A stretch of 64,000 nucleotides of DNA. Origin: Campylorhamphus procurvoides. Taxonomy: Eukaryota; Chordata; Aves; Passeriformes; Dendrocolaptidae. Both the position numbers and the translations under genes were made by a program. A model generated the notes under the pieces. It did not search any database, was not told the DNA's origin, and saw only the letters and a list, made by a program, of their open reading frames with translations. The DNA lies in the NCBI GenBank assembly GCA_013396655.1, contig WBMV01009265.1, forward strand, positions 108,746 through 172,745. Direction: 5' to 3'. Shown here piece by piece: positions 49,660 to 60,709 of the stretch (positions are counted from its first letter, which is position 1; every line of letters begins with the position of its first letter).

Positions 49660-50929
49660 CTGTATGAATATAAAATACATTGCCAAAGTGACGGTCAGAG
49701 AGGGCTTTTTATATGCATAATAAAACACCTCTCAACAATATGAAAAGCTCGTATGCGAAGGTCCACTCAACGTCGGTTCATTTTCTTGCTAAGGTGCACA
49801 GACAGAAAATGATGCAATGAAAAAAACAGAGATTATTTTTTTCACATCATCAGTGCTAGCACAGGAAAACAATTTGCATTTGGCAAAAAAAAAAAACCCT
49901 CCAAACAATACTCTTTCCTAAACCATTAAAATGAAGATGGGTGAGACTGCTTCAAGGAAGAATGGCTTTTGAGTAAAACAAAAGAGATTAAGTAGCTGGG
50001 TCATCATAGTTTTTTAATTTTTATTTAATTGTTTCAATCTAGTAATAAAAGTAGCACAAAACGTGGTACTCATAAAAAAGGCAGGACAGACTTCAAGAAA
50101 TCTTCTGCTGAAGAAAGCCAAAAATGTGCAGCAAGAACAAAAAGGCTGCTTGAAGTGAAAAAAAAGAAACCATATTAGTAATTTATAACTATCAAAATAT
50201 TATTTTAAAGAAATAAAATTCCTTTAAGACATGCAGATTGATAAGAAAAGAAAGACAGTTTTCCGCAACTTACAATCTTAAAGTACGTTTGCTGAAAAAC
50301 AAAGAGCAGTTGAATTAGAAGACAAAAAAGTTAAAAAGCATGGTCTACGCCAACAAGGAAGAACCAACCAACCACTGCTGAGGACCATAAGAGGGCCCCC
50401 CCAAGACACCCATCAAAATCCACAAGTGGGATTAGCAGTGTGGTGTCACAAAACCCAAGAAAAATACAAAACAAGAATAACAAAAGAAGTAAACAGTTTT
50501 GCTAGAGTATCAAAAACCAACAATATCACATACCACCAAGAATAATGAGTCAGTAACCTTTCACTTCCAAAGCCTGTAGATTAGAAGATCCAAAAATCCA
50601 GAGGTGAGAGAATTTCAAGAAAAAGAAAACAACTAACAAACCAACCAAAAAACAAAAAACCCACCAAAATGGGAAACCCCACAATAAAGGGAAAAAACCA
50701 TTTCTGCAACTTTTTAGAGGGGCACACATAATTTTCAATTTGAAGAAGTTAGAGAAAAAAAAAAGGACTGAAGAAGAACAAAACCAAAAACCTTTTATGA
50801 AAGATAAGACAAAAAGAAGATAGTCCATGTTGTCTTCTGCATGTCTGCTACTGTTCTCCAGACCATCTTGTCTTTGGTCCAGGACAAGAACAGCTAAGGA
50901 AGAAAAAAAATGATCTTTTTCTGCTCCAG

Positions 50930-51057
50930 TTGGACAAAAAAAAAAAAGAGGAAGGAAAAAAAAGAAGAATAAAAAGGAAGAAAAATAAAAAAAAAAGAAG
51001 AAAAAGAAGAAGAAGAAAAAAGAGAAGAAGAAGAAGAAAAAGCAAAAAGAGGGACAA
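50930..51057 (-). repeat. Long CU-rich (UUC)n tract in the gene sense
   Basis: The plus strand is nearly pure A/G with AAGAAGAAG arrays; the transcript reads UUCUUCUUC and UUCCUC over about 125 nt. It lies roughly 340-470 nt downstream of meA6. UCUU-rich RNA is the preferred target of PTBP proteins, known repressors of neuronal micro-exons; a role here is inference. Confidence 0.75.
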
Positions 51058-51264
51058 ATGGTACGCTGTGACTGGGCTATGGCCAGGAGACCTGGATATG
51101 CTTGCTTTGAAGCATATCACAATTATTTATTTTCTTTTAATGAAGAAACAAAAAAGGGAAATGAAAAGGCAATGCGAAGAAAGAAAGATCACAATATGGG
51201 AGTCACTGATCATAACCAAACAGGACAAAGGAAAAAGAAAATCAGATGATAGACATTTCTGTGG

Positions 51265-51316
51265 GGTTTTGTTTTGTTTTGTTTTTTTCCCTAAGGAAAC
51301 AAAACAAAACAAAACC
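51265..51316. repeat. Perfect 20-bp inverted repeat (TTTTG arms)
   Basis: The left arm at 51265-51284 is GGTTTTGTTTTGTTTTGTTT, and the right arm at 51297-51316 is its exact reverse complement, with a 12-nt loop (51285-51296). In the transcript it could fold as a stem starting about 85 nt past the meA6 donor. Confidence 0.9.
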
Positions 51317-51399
51317 AAAAACAGGACAAAGATGAGAGGGATGAAAGGACAGAAAGAATGAGTAAGATCATTCTGTGAACGTTAGTTCAGCACTCTTAC

Positions 51400-51417
51400 C
51401 TCTTATTGGTGTACCAC
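51400..51417 (-). CDS. PTPRD: PTPRD 18-nt micro-exon meA6
   Basis: The 18-nt exon reads GTGGTACACCAATAAGAG, between acceptor CCACCCAG and donor GTAAGAG, phase 1 in and out. Joined to the preceding G it gives GGTPIR, the second part of the meA insert in the Ig2 loop. Together with the 9-nt exon it makes ESIGGTPIR, the nine-residue meA form known from mammals. A strong branch-point match (TACTAAT) and CU-rich segments with UGC lie 40-55 nt upstream. meA length tunes binding to partners such as IL1RAPL1 and IL1RAP. Confidence 0.93.
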
Positions 51418-51797
51418 CTGGGTGGATAATATGAATGCAAATAAGATTAGAAAGAAGAAGCATTAGTACGAGAAGAAGGAGGCTAGGGCTTTGGAAGAAG
51501 AATCAAATTAGATTTACAGAATTAAATAAGGTCTTAAGAGAAACTTGAATTACTATACTGTTAAAACAGGAATATATTAGATAGTATTATCAAGTTATAA
51601 AAGCAAGTTGCATTGTACCACAAGGGGCAGAAACACTACAATTGGCTGCACGGCCATTCTCAGAGAAACATCTGAGTTCTTGGACGTTCGGTTATATAGA
51701 GTTAGATATGTATAAAATATGCCTCAAATAACTTATAGGAAACTTTACAAAACTGTACTTATGACACAGTTTAGGAAAATATTGGAAATTCTATTTA

Positions 51798-51831
51798 AAT
51801 ATATATATATATATAAATCTATATATATATA
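51798..51831. repeat. TA microsatellite
   Basis: Two (AT)n runs split by AAATCT. Confidence 0.9.
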
Positions 51832-52024
51832 AAAAGAGGATACACTGAAGACTATCTCAAAACAAACACTGTAGTTTAGGCTGGATTATGGCATTTACTG
51901 TTCTAGATCTATGTGATACATGTGTACTGTTTCTTTTAAGTGTTGCTATGACTGATAAGACATTTCCGTGGAGGTGTGCGTGTGCGCCACTAAAGGGATC
52001 TGGTGACTACACTGACTGTTAGTA

Positions 52025-52045
52025 AAAATGCATGCCATGCATTTT
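52025..52045 (-). promoter_or_regulatory. PTPRD: Palindromic UGCAUG / GCAUG element downstream of meA3
   Basis: A perfect inverted repeat with arms AAAATGCATG and CATGCATTTT and a single-base centre. In the transcript it gives one UGCAUG (52041-52036), beginning 110 nt past the meA3 donor, immediately followed by an overlapping GGCAUG. RBFOX proteins bind UGCAUG and, less well, GCAUG; downstream placement normally promotes inclusion. Confidence 0.6.
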
Positions 52046-52069
52046 AAGAATAATAATACTAATCATATA

Positions 52070-52097
52070 ATAGTTATAATAATAATAATAATAATAT
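52070..52097. repeat. (AAT)n microsatellite
   Basis: TAATAATAATAATAATAAT, about eight units. Confidence 0.9.
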
Positions 52098-52150
52098 TCT
52101 GAATATGGAAATTAGTGGGGGTGAAGTGCGCTTCAGAACTAAGCACTTAC

Positions 52151-52159
52151 CAATAGATT
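52151..52159 (-). CDS. PTPRD: PTPRD 9-nt micro-exon meA3
   Basis: The exon is only nine bases, AATCTATTG in the gene sense, between acceptor AATCTCCAG and a consensus donor GTAAGTGC. Phase 1 in and out; joined to the preceding G it encodes ESI, the first three residues of the mammalian meA insert ESIGGTPIR in Ig2. A UGCUGUCUUUCUUCUCUCC stretch precedes the acceptor. Support is the exact peptide, frame and splice sites in the right place between the two Ig2 exons; no ORF method could find it. Confidence 0.92.
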
Positions 52160-53383
52160 CTGGAGATTTAAATACGGAGAGAAGAAAGACAGCATAAAAA
52201 TATTATTATATTCCTTATAATTTGGTACAAAGTTTTCAGTTAAAGCTTTATATACTAAATTATTTATGTCACATGTGAAAAAAATCTTAATTTACATTAA
52301 CAGAAGGTTAATTTACACAGTTCTGCTGACAACAAGCAAAAAGTCAGTTAACAAGACGATTTAACATCACAGGACAGGTCAAAAGCTGAGAATTCTGGGA
52401 AGACACGTGATTAAACAACTTAGATTCTACAACGATATCTACAATTGTCAAAGAAAAAAGCTCATTATATCCCAACGATCTTACTTCGGGATAAGCTTTA
52501 AACTTGATAAATTTAGAAATGTTCTTGGGTTTTGTTATTCTTTTTTTTTTATTTAATCTAAAGAGAGCAAAAGAACAAACTAGGGCAGGAGGAAAGTGAA
52601 AGAATTGCTAGGGAGGTGCAAGGGGCAAAGAGAGAGAGAGCAGCAAAAGCTGGATTCTACACCAAAAGCAGACTTCTGTAGATCCAGAAAATACAGGATT
52701 CATAAAGCTTTAGCATGGGCGCACACTACTGTGGCTAAACTTGTTGGAAAAATGCTCAGCCAGCAAAAAAACCCCAACTTTATTCCATAGATTACCCAAA
52801 GATTTTTTTTCTTTTTTTAAGGTATAAATCTACATTGGAAGAAGTACTGTGCTTTATGTATTTGTGAGAGGAAAGAAGATGTGTCCAAACTGGCTAATCT
52901 TTGGTGAAGTCAAATGTGGAAAAGACAGCACAAAACACATTTTAAATTTTAATTGAAGTGTCTAATGCAGGTTTTGATTTCGATGAATATAACCATTGGT
53001 ACTCCTTGCAATTTCTGAATGAAGTCCAATGTTGAAATAAATTTGTTAAAAAAAAATAAAAAGGAAAGAAGAAAGAAAGAGGAGAAAATGGATCCATCAA
53101 GTACTGCAAAAAGCAGTAAAGAAAAAAATTATCAAAAAATACAGTCACAGCAGTGAGCAATGTGGAGTAAACAGAAGCTGCAAAACATATAGAGACAGAC
53201 TATATAGAAAGCTATGACAACATCACAGACATGGACAACACACTCAGTAACACAGAAAAGGAGAGAAGAAAGAGGAATCATTACCTATAAATAAAAATTT
53301 TAAAGAAAGGAAGAGAAAGAAAAGAAAGAAAAAGTGAGAGAGAACAACTCTGGGCGTCGGTGGAAACAGTAACAAGACCCTAC
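52160..53383 (-). other. PTPRD: PTPRD intron between Ig2 first half and meA3
   Basis: 1,224 nt, A/G-rich on the plus strand. In the gene sense a long pyrimidine tract ends in ATAG|GTAATG about 100 nt past the donor (53283-53286). Confidence 0.8.
53283..53286 (-). promoter_or_regulatory. PTPRD: AG|GT combined splice signal after pyrimidine tract
   Basis: In the gene sense the run CTTTCTTTTCTTTCTCTTCC leads to TTTATAG|GTAATG. The four bases hold an acceptor AG directly followed by a donor-like GT. It could be a zero-length (recursive) site, a cryptic acceptor, or an alternative donor extending the Ig2 exon by 99 in-frame, stop-free bases. Functional use is unproven. Confidence 0.3.
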
Positions 53384-53572
53384 CTGAGCGTAGCTGCTTG
53401 ATGCGGCCATTGTTGTTGCTCGTGTCAACAGGTAAGAAATCTTTGAACCAAGTTATTTCGGGATCAGGATTGCCACTGGCTGCACATAACATAGTAGCTG
53501 TACGAGTTCGTTCAACCACCTTCAGCTGTGGGCCCATATCAATGGTGGGAAAACCTCGAGGAATCTGATCCT
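53384..53572 (-). CDS. PTPRD: PTPRD exon: Ig2 first half
   Basis: 189-nt exon, acceptor TTTTTCAG, donor GCTCAG|GTAGGG, phase 1 in and out. It encodes (E)[19 protein letters not shown], the first Ig2 cysteine in [11 protein letters not shown], the core tryptophan in [10 protein letters not shown] and [11 protein letters not shown]. It is the most 5' PTPRD exon in the window; Ig1 and the signal peptide must be further upstream, beyond 64000. An AGAG at the acceptor leaves a two-base alternative, but only the chosen one keeps the frame. Confidence 0.97.
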
Positions 53573-54953
53573 CTGAAAAAGAAATGTGTAAATTGTAGTT
53601 AGTTACTACCACATGAAAGCCCAAATCACCATTGTGCCTACCATGCAGAGGTCATCTAATTGTTTTACATAAGGAAATGAACACAATGACTGAAAAAAAA
53701 ACAGACACCCAGTCACTATATTCTGCTAACTTTGATCAAATTTCTGATACAAAATAAACACTGCATTAAAAATGGCTACAAACTTTATCCTTACAAAATG
53801 CATTAAATCACAAGATATACACTATACAGTGTGTAATCACTGGATTTACTATGGTACCTTACAACACAGATGTTGCTTTGCTTGCATAAGTTCTTACTAT
53901 TTTATGTGATATATTGGACTACAATGTTTATCAACAATAGGGAAAAAGTGTTTTCTTTACATCATACAAGTACATAAGAATACACAATCATGCAGTATAG
54001 GATCTGGCCAGTGACACAGAAGACCCAAGTCATGTCTCTTGCTTGTTCCATTATTACTTATCTGCTGTAGCTCTTAACATTTTTTGCCCTTGTGTTCCAG
54101 TTGTCCATCTCTAAGACGGGTATGATAGTGCTTTACTGCTACAGAGAAAGGCTGTGAGGATGAATGCATTACACGATTGCAAAGTACTGAGAAACTCTAA
54201 ACATTGGAGCTATGCAGATTAGCAAAGTTAAAGTGACAGAATACTCATAATGGCCTTGAACAGATACAACAGTGTCTATTAAAACACTCAGATATGGTCA
54301 TAAATCCTCATCTTAGTGTGGTCAATAGTGAAATATTACGAAATACTGAACAAGCACCTGGCCTTCTTAATATAATACATGTTAGCAAATAATACTGGAA
54401 GCAGAGTAGGATCAGGCAATTTCTCAGAGATCAAGTTAGCACAGCTCAAATAGTCTATTTGAAATAAATCATCTTGCTCCTCATTTCTATTATGTAAAAT
54501 ATTTTTATTGCAAAATAATTAATATTATTTCCCTTAAAAAATGACAAGCAAAAATAATCAAAGAAAGAGGATGAATGTTAACTATAAAGCACGTTATCAA
54601 ATGTCTTGACTGGTCAATTAACTGGTGTGCAATTGGTTAGGAATTAAAACTAATGAGAAACATCAACACTTTCATGAAGAACTGTCATAGTTAGGTAGGT
54701 CTTCAGACTTTTCTGATAAACTTATAGTGAGCATGTACAGCCTATAAATCTTTGTAGTACCTGAGGTGCGATGTTGCCCATGAGCTACTTAATTGCTTGC
54801 ACGTAGATACACATAAGATTACAGAATAGTCTAGGACCTTAAAGGTCTTCTGCTTTCAACCCCTCTGCCGTGAGCAGGGACCCCTTCCACTACACCAAGT
54901 TACTCAGTGTCACAATCAGCTGGGTCTTGTATATGACCAGGAATGGGGCATCC

Positions 54954-56998
54954 ACAACCTCTCCGTGCAACCTGTTTCAGTGCTTCACCACGCCCACAGT
55001 AAAACTTTTCTTCCTAACATCTAATATAAACCTACACTCCTTCATCTTAAGGTTAATACCCCTTTACTATGATTATATACCCTTGTGAAACGTTCCTCTC
55101 CATCCTTTAAAGCCCACTTTAGGTACTGAAAGACTGAAGAATATCCCTTTTTTTTTTTTTTTCCTCTAGACTGAACAGTCCCAACTCTCTCAGCCTTTCT
55201 CCATAGAAGAGGTGTTCCAGACCTCTACCAAAAGGTGGGTCTTCAGTGGACTCATTCAAAAAGGTCGTCATTCTTGTGTTGGGGGCACCAGACCTGAATG
55301 CAGTACTCCAGATGGACTTTCACAGACAGATAGAGAGGGACAAGCACCTCCCATGATCTCCTGCTCGTGCCTCTTTTGATGCAGGTTAGGATGTGACTGG
55401 CTTTCTGGGATGTGAGTGCACATTGCTGGGTCATACTGAGCTTTTCAAAGGCAAACGGCCCCGTCTTTCTTTCCAGAGATTCATTCTCCACCCAGCCTGT
55501 ATTTGTGCATGGAATGGCCTCAAGCTAGGTGCAGTACCTTACACTTTACCTTGTTGCACTACCTGAGTTTCCCATGGGCCCACCTTTCAAGCTTGTCCAC
55601 ATCCCTTTAGATGGCATCCCTGCCTTCCAGCATGTTGACTGCACCGCACAGCTTGATGTCATCATCAAATTTGCTGAAGGTGCACTCAATTCCATTGTCT
55701 GTGTCACTGACAAAGATGCCAGATAGTTCTCATCTCAATACAAATCCCTGAGGAACACCAGCTGTCACTGCTTTCCAAGTCGACATTGAGCTGTTGACTG
55801 CAACTCTTTGCAACCAATTTTTTATCCACCAAGTGGTCCAACTGTCAAATTTATGCCTCTGCAGTTTACAGACAAGGATGCCATGCAGGACAGTGTCAAA
55901 TGCTTTGCACAAATCCAGGTAGATGATGTCTGTTGCCTTCCCTTGTCCGCCATTGCTGTAACCCCATTGTAGAAGNACAACCTCTCCGTGCAACCTGTTT
56001 CAGTGCTTCACCACGCCCACAGTAAAACTTTTCTTCCTAACATCTAATATAAACCTACACTCCTTCATCTTAAGGTTAATACCCCTTTACTATGATTATA
56101 TACCCTTGTGAAACGTTCCTCTCCATCCTTTAAAGCCCACTTTAGGTACTGAAAGACTGAAGAATATCCCTTTTTTTTTTTTTTTCCTCTAGACTGAACA
56201 GTCCCAACTCTCTCAGCCTTTCTCCATAGAAGAGGTGTTCCAGACCTCTACCAAAAGGGGGGTCTTCAGGGGACTCATTCAAAAAGGTCGTCATTCTTGT
56301 GTTGGGGGCACCAGACCTGAATGCAGTACTCCAGATGGACTTTCACAGACAGATAGAGAGGGACAAGCACCTCCCATGATCTCCTGCTCGTGCCTCTTTT
56401 GATGCAGGTTAGGATGTGACTGGCTTTCTGGGATGTGAGTGCACATTGCTGGGTCATACTGAGCTTTTCAAAGGCAAACGGCCCCGTCTTTCTTTCCAGA
56501 GATTCATTCTCCACCCAGCCTGTATTTGTGCATGGAATGGCCTCAAGCTAGGTGCAGTACCTTACACTTTACCTTGTTGCACTACCTGAGTTTCCCATGG
56601 GCCCACCTTTCAAGCTTGTCCACATCCCTTTAGATGGCATCCCTGCCTTCCAGCATGTTGACTGCACCGCACAGCTTGATGTCATCATCAAATTTGCTGA
56701 AGGTGCACTCAATTCCATTGTCTGTGTCACTGACAAAGATGCCAGATAGTTCTCATCTCAATACAAATCCCTGAGGAACACCAGCTGTCACTGCTTTCCA
56801 AGTCGACATTGAGCTGTTGACTGCAACTCTTTGCAACCAATTTTTTATCCACCAAGTGGTCCAACTGTCAAATTTATGCCTCTGCAGTTTACAGACAAGG
56901 ATGCCATGCAGGACAGTGTCAAATGCTTTGCACAAATCCAGGTAGATGATGTCTGTTGCCTTCCCTTGTCCGCCATTGCTGTAACCCCATTGTAGAAG
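54954..56998. repeat. 1,022-bp direct repeat abutting an N (probable false duplication)
   Basis: 54954-55975 and 55977-56998 are nearly identical at a constant offset of 1,023 bases; I noticed only a couple of substitutions (near 56258 and 56269). The first copy stops exactly at the N and the second continues into unique CR1 sequence, the pattern of two overlapping contigs joined without merging. Confidence 0.85.
55976..55976. other. Assembly gap (single N)
   Basis: Single N at the exact junction of the 1,022-bp repeat. Confidence 0.98.
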
Positions 56999-59900
56999 GC
57001 CAACAAATTTGTGAGGTATGATTTGCCTTTACTGAAGACATGTTTTGGCTGTCTTACTGTTTTCCATGTGCCTTAGTATAGTTTCCAGGAGGATGTGCTT
57101 CATGATCTGCCAGGCACTGAGGTAGCACTGATTGGCCTGTAGTTGCCTGGGTCTTCCTCATTTCCATTTTTAAAACTGGGGGTCATGTTTTCCCGTTTCC
57201 TGGGAACTTTATTGGACAGCCATGATGTCTCAAATATGAAGGGTAGTGGCTGTATCTTTCCATTCCAACACTCCAGTCATAGAAGATATCCCACTATGCT
57301 TTCTGCAATGTCAATAAGGTTGTAGCCTTGCAGGCATCCACACATCTCTACTTAGTCTTCTTTATTCCTCATGCTGCACATGTTAGCACAGAGGCACTTA
57401 AGCTGTCCCCCTGCTGCCTCCAAGGAAGCTGACCTTCTGTCTGGAGTGGCTGGAATTTCTTGGTTCTGTCCAGGTCTTCTGCCACTGACCTGCACACTCT
57501 CTTCAGGCTCTGAGCATCTCTTGCTGGCTCAGGCATCTAACTGGTATGAGTGGGATGGCATGTTATCCCACACCTTACTACTAAACCTGGTGATATCCCC
57601 CTCCTCTGTCATATCTAGTTTAAAGCCCTATCAATAAGCCTCACTAGCTCTTGACCAAAGGCCTTCTTCCCTGCTTTGACAGATGGGGATCCTATCCTCA
57701 TTTAGCAAGCCTGGTGTCATGTAGGACAACCCATTAACAAAACTCAAAATTTTAATGGTGACACTAGTCATGGAGCCATATGAGTTCATCTGCTTCTTTC
57801 AATGTCACCATCTGCAACTGCAAAAACAGAGGAAAAAATAAGCTACACCCTTGATTCACCAATCACCCCAGGGCCTTGGTCCAGGAAGAACAACTCCCTA
57901 GTAAGCTTCCGTAATTCTTCAGAACTAGTATTTCTACCAATCAGTGTTTAAATGGCAAATCATTCACCAGCTATAGGCTCTTCCCAAGGAAAGCTTTGTC
58001 TCATGTCTGCTTATAAACATGAAGTCTTTACTTTGGTATTAGCTGACAAGATTTAACTGGTAACACAGAACAAGATTTTTATGACCTGCCCTCTCCTTTT
58101 CTACTTGGCTCATACATAAAACCCTGGAGTCCCTTTTTCAAATACCTAAGTGTACAACAAAGATAATCTACCCTGAATACTAATAGGACAGAGTACTATA
58201 GAATTTCCCTTTCTTATTTTTAATAGGGCAATTAAATTCCATCCATCTCCCTTATGCATAGAATCTCTTTGAATGAATGCTCTTCATGAAATTTTCATGA
58301 GATATATCACAATGTAACAGACTCAAATACCCAGAACTGTTATATTTCTGACAGTTGTGGCTTGTATCCAACATGGCTTTCAGGTATTTGGCAATATTCA
58401 ACATCAAATGGACCAGGGAAATAATGAAATTTCTAACTGAAGGGCTTATCACAGTGGATTTAGTTTTTAAGATGTCAATTGCTTTTTTGTTTTTTAAGTT
58501 TATTCATGATTTGTACAAAACTGTCTTTACACTTTGATGATACCAATTTTGACAGGTCATCAAACACACTATGAAAGAGAGCTGAGGTTCAAATCACTGA
58601 ACAACTGCCTCTCAGTCACAGTAAGAGAAAAGTAACTATTAGAAAATTGTGATATATTGGTACTTCCAGTTTTACATGAGGTGAACAGGAAAATACTTTT
58701 TACTGATCATTAATATGCTCATTTGGTTCTAAACTGTAGCGTATACCGCTCTTCCCAAGTCATATTGAGTTCTACTGAATTAGTTTCCAATACATCAACA
58801 ATTTAAATCAGACTTGACCTTCCCAGAGCCATTTGGTACTGTTATTTTGAGAGGCCATTAAAGGTCAGATTTCTCTGTCCTTGTGGCTTAGTGACTCACA
58901 CATGTAATTCATATTTTGTTTAGGATGACAGATACAAGGGATTTAGAAATAGAACACATTCTTTGAATTTGTTGGGTGTCTTAACAGCACTGCATTCCAT
59001 TACTGGCATAAAAAGAATGTATTTAGTGCTGTGCTAGCATCATTTCCAATTGCTGAAAGAGCTCTACAAAAGTTATTTTTCACCCAGTGTAGGATCTGAA
59101 CAACATAAAAGGCAATTACAAAGAGTCGTTGCTGGATGAACCCTTAAAAGAAAATGATACACAATGGCCTTGACTTGCTTCGTATCATGGTTTGTTAGCA
59201 TTTTGGAACTCTCTGTGTATTCAATCTGCTTAACATGCTCACTCGGTGCACACAGCACAGGCAAGAAACAGGAGAACCTGGAAGCCACTGGGCTGCTAGA
59301 AAGCTATGGCCTTGTTGCCTTCCTGGAAACATGGCTGGAGGGAGACTATCAAGGGCTATAAGCTGTTCAGAAGAGACAGGGGAGAAAGGAGAGGCAGGGG
59401 ACTGCTCTCTACACCAGGAGGCGAATTGAAGAGTTGCCTCTGAAGAACAGCCATGAGCAGGTTTAAAGCCTGTGGGTAAGAAACAGAGACCAAAGCGCTT
59501 GTGGTTGGCTTTTAATACACTCCCCTGCTTAGGGGGAGCCTATTGATGAAGCCTTCTTTGTCCAGCTGCAGGAGTCATTGTGCTCACAGGCTCCTACCAT
59601 GCTTAGGGATTTCAAGCACCCTGACATCTGCTGGCAAAGTAGCACAACAGGCTGTAGGCAACCCAGGAGACTCCTCCAATGCATGGAGGATAACTTCTTG
59701 AACTAGGGAACAGATAGTAGTCCTCCCAGTGAGGATGCGATACTGGATCTGTTGGGTACCAAATAAATGAGCTAACTGGGAACATCAAGAACGGAGGCAG
59801 CCTGGTTACAGTGAAAAGGCATTGGTGGAGTTTGCAGTTCTGATGGATATGGGTCAGGCAAGGAGTAAAGTTAGGCCCCTGCATTTTAGGAAAGCAAACT

Positions 59901-60519
59901 TCCACCTCTTCAAGGAGATAGTCAATAGGATCCCCTAGGAAACTGCCTTCAGGGACAAGGGAGCAGATCGGAGGTGGCTGATTTTTATGGAAGTCTTCCA
60001 TAGAGTGCAACAGCTGGCAATACCCAAGAGCAATAAATCAAAGAAGGAAAGCAAGAGGACGACATGGGTGAGTAGGGAACTGCTGGTCAAATTAAACGGA
60101 AAGAAGCAAACGCACAGGAGGGTGAAGTTAGAGCAGGTGGGGACCTGAAAAGTGTATAGAGATGAAGTTTGGTTGTGTAGGGATGGGGTGACTGAGGTCA
60201 AGGTGAAGGTTGAATTAAACCTGGCAAGGAATGTTTAGAGAAACAGGAAGGGTTTCTATAGGAATGTTAACCAGAAAAGAAAGTTCAAAGAAGGTTTACC
60301 CACATGATAAATACTGCTGAAAAACATGTAAAAACAGATGAGGAGAAGGCTGAGGCTCAGCAACTTTTTTGCCTTAGTCTTCAACGGCAAACTCTCTTCC
60401 CACACTTCCTGAGTGGATGGATAACAGGATGTGGACTGGGGGAGCAAAGTTCCTTCCACTGTGAGTAAAGATCAGGTTTATAACTACCTGAGGAAACTCA
60501 ATGCACATAAATGTACAGG

Positions 60520-60520
60520 N
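60520..60520. other. Assembly gap (single N)
   Basis: Junction between first and second CR1 block. Confidence 0.98.
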
Positions 60521-60708
60521 GAGTAGGGAACTGCTGGTCAAATTAAACGGAAAGAAGCAAACGCACAGGAGGGTGAAGTTAGAGCAGGTGGGGACCTGAA
60601 AAGTGTATAGAGATGAAGTTTGGTTGTGTAGGGATGGGGTGACTGAGGTCAAGGTGAAGGTTGAATTAAACCTGGCAAGGAATGTTTAGAGTAACAGGAA
60701 GGGTTAGA

Positions 60709-60709
60709 N
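60709..60709. other. Ambiguous base N beside a 10-11 base insertion
   Basis: GGGTTAGA-N-AGGGTTTC: relative to the other two copies the second block has about ten extra bases here, so this is probably a stuttered join. Confidence 0.95.

Larger units (their letters stand above)
49660..51399 (-). other. PTPRD: PTPRD intron downstream of meA6
   Basis: About 1.7 kb, A-rich on the plus strand. Holds a long CU-rich tract in the gene sense (50930-51057) and a perfect 20-bp inverted repeat (51265-51316) within 140 nt of meA6. The basic 143-codon plus-strand frame at 50930-51361 is a translation of the AAG/AGA tract and not a gene. Confidence 0.8.
51418..52150 (-). other. PTPRD: PTPRD intron between the two meA micro-exons
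   Basis: 733 nt. Contains a TA microsatellite (51798-51831), an AAT repeat (52070-52097) and a palindrome with an RBFOX motif (52025-52045). Confidence 0.85.
54812..57700 (-). mobile_element. CR1 LINE, long degraded copy with duplicated block
   Basis: Reverse complement reads as CR1 ORF2 reverse transcriptase and 3' region. Recognisable pieces are the palm-type YLDLCKAFDTVLHGIL, the AGVPQGFVLR block and the C-terminal VPLYLSVKVHLEYCIQVW. The frame is broken by stops and the element is inactive. It lies in the sense orientation of PTPRD. It is interrupted at 55976 by an N, and 54954-55975 is repeated as 55977-56998. The 5' limit near 57700 is approximate. Confidence 0.85.

Noticed and set aside
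50930..51361. 143-codon lysine/arginine-rich plus-strand frame
   Set aside because: It is the translation of an AAG/AGA low-complexity tract and would overlap the hairpin; no real protein features.
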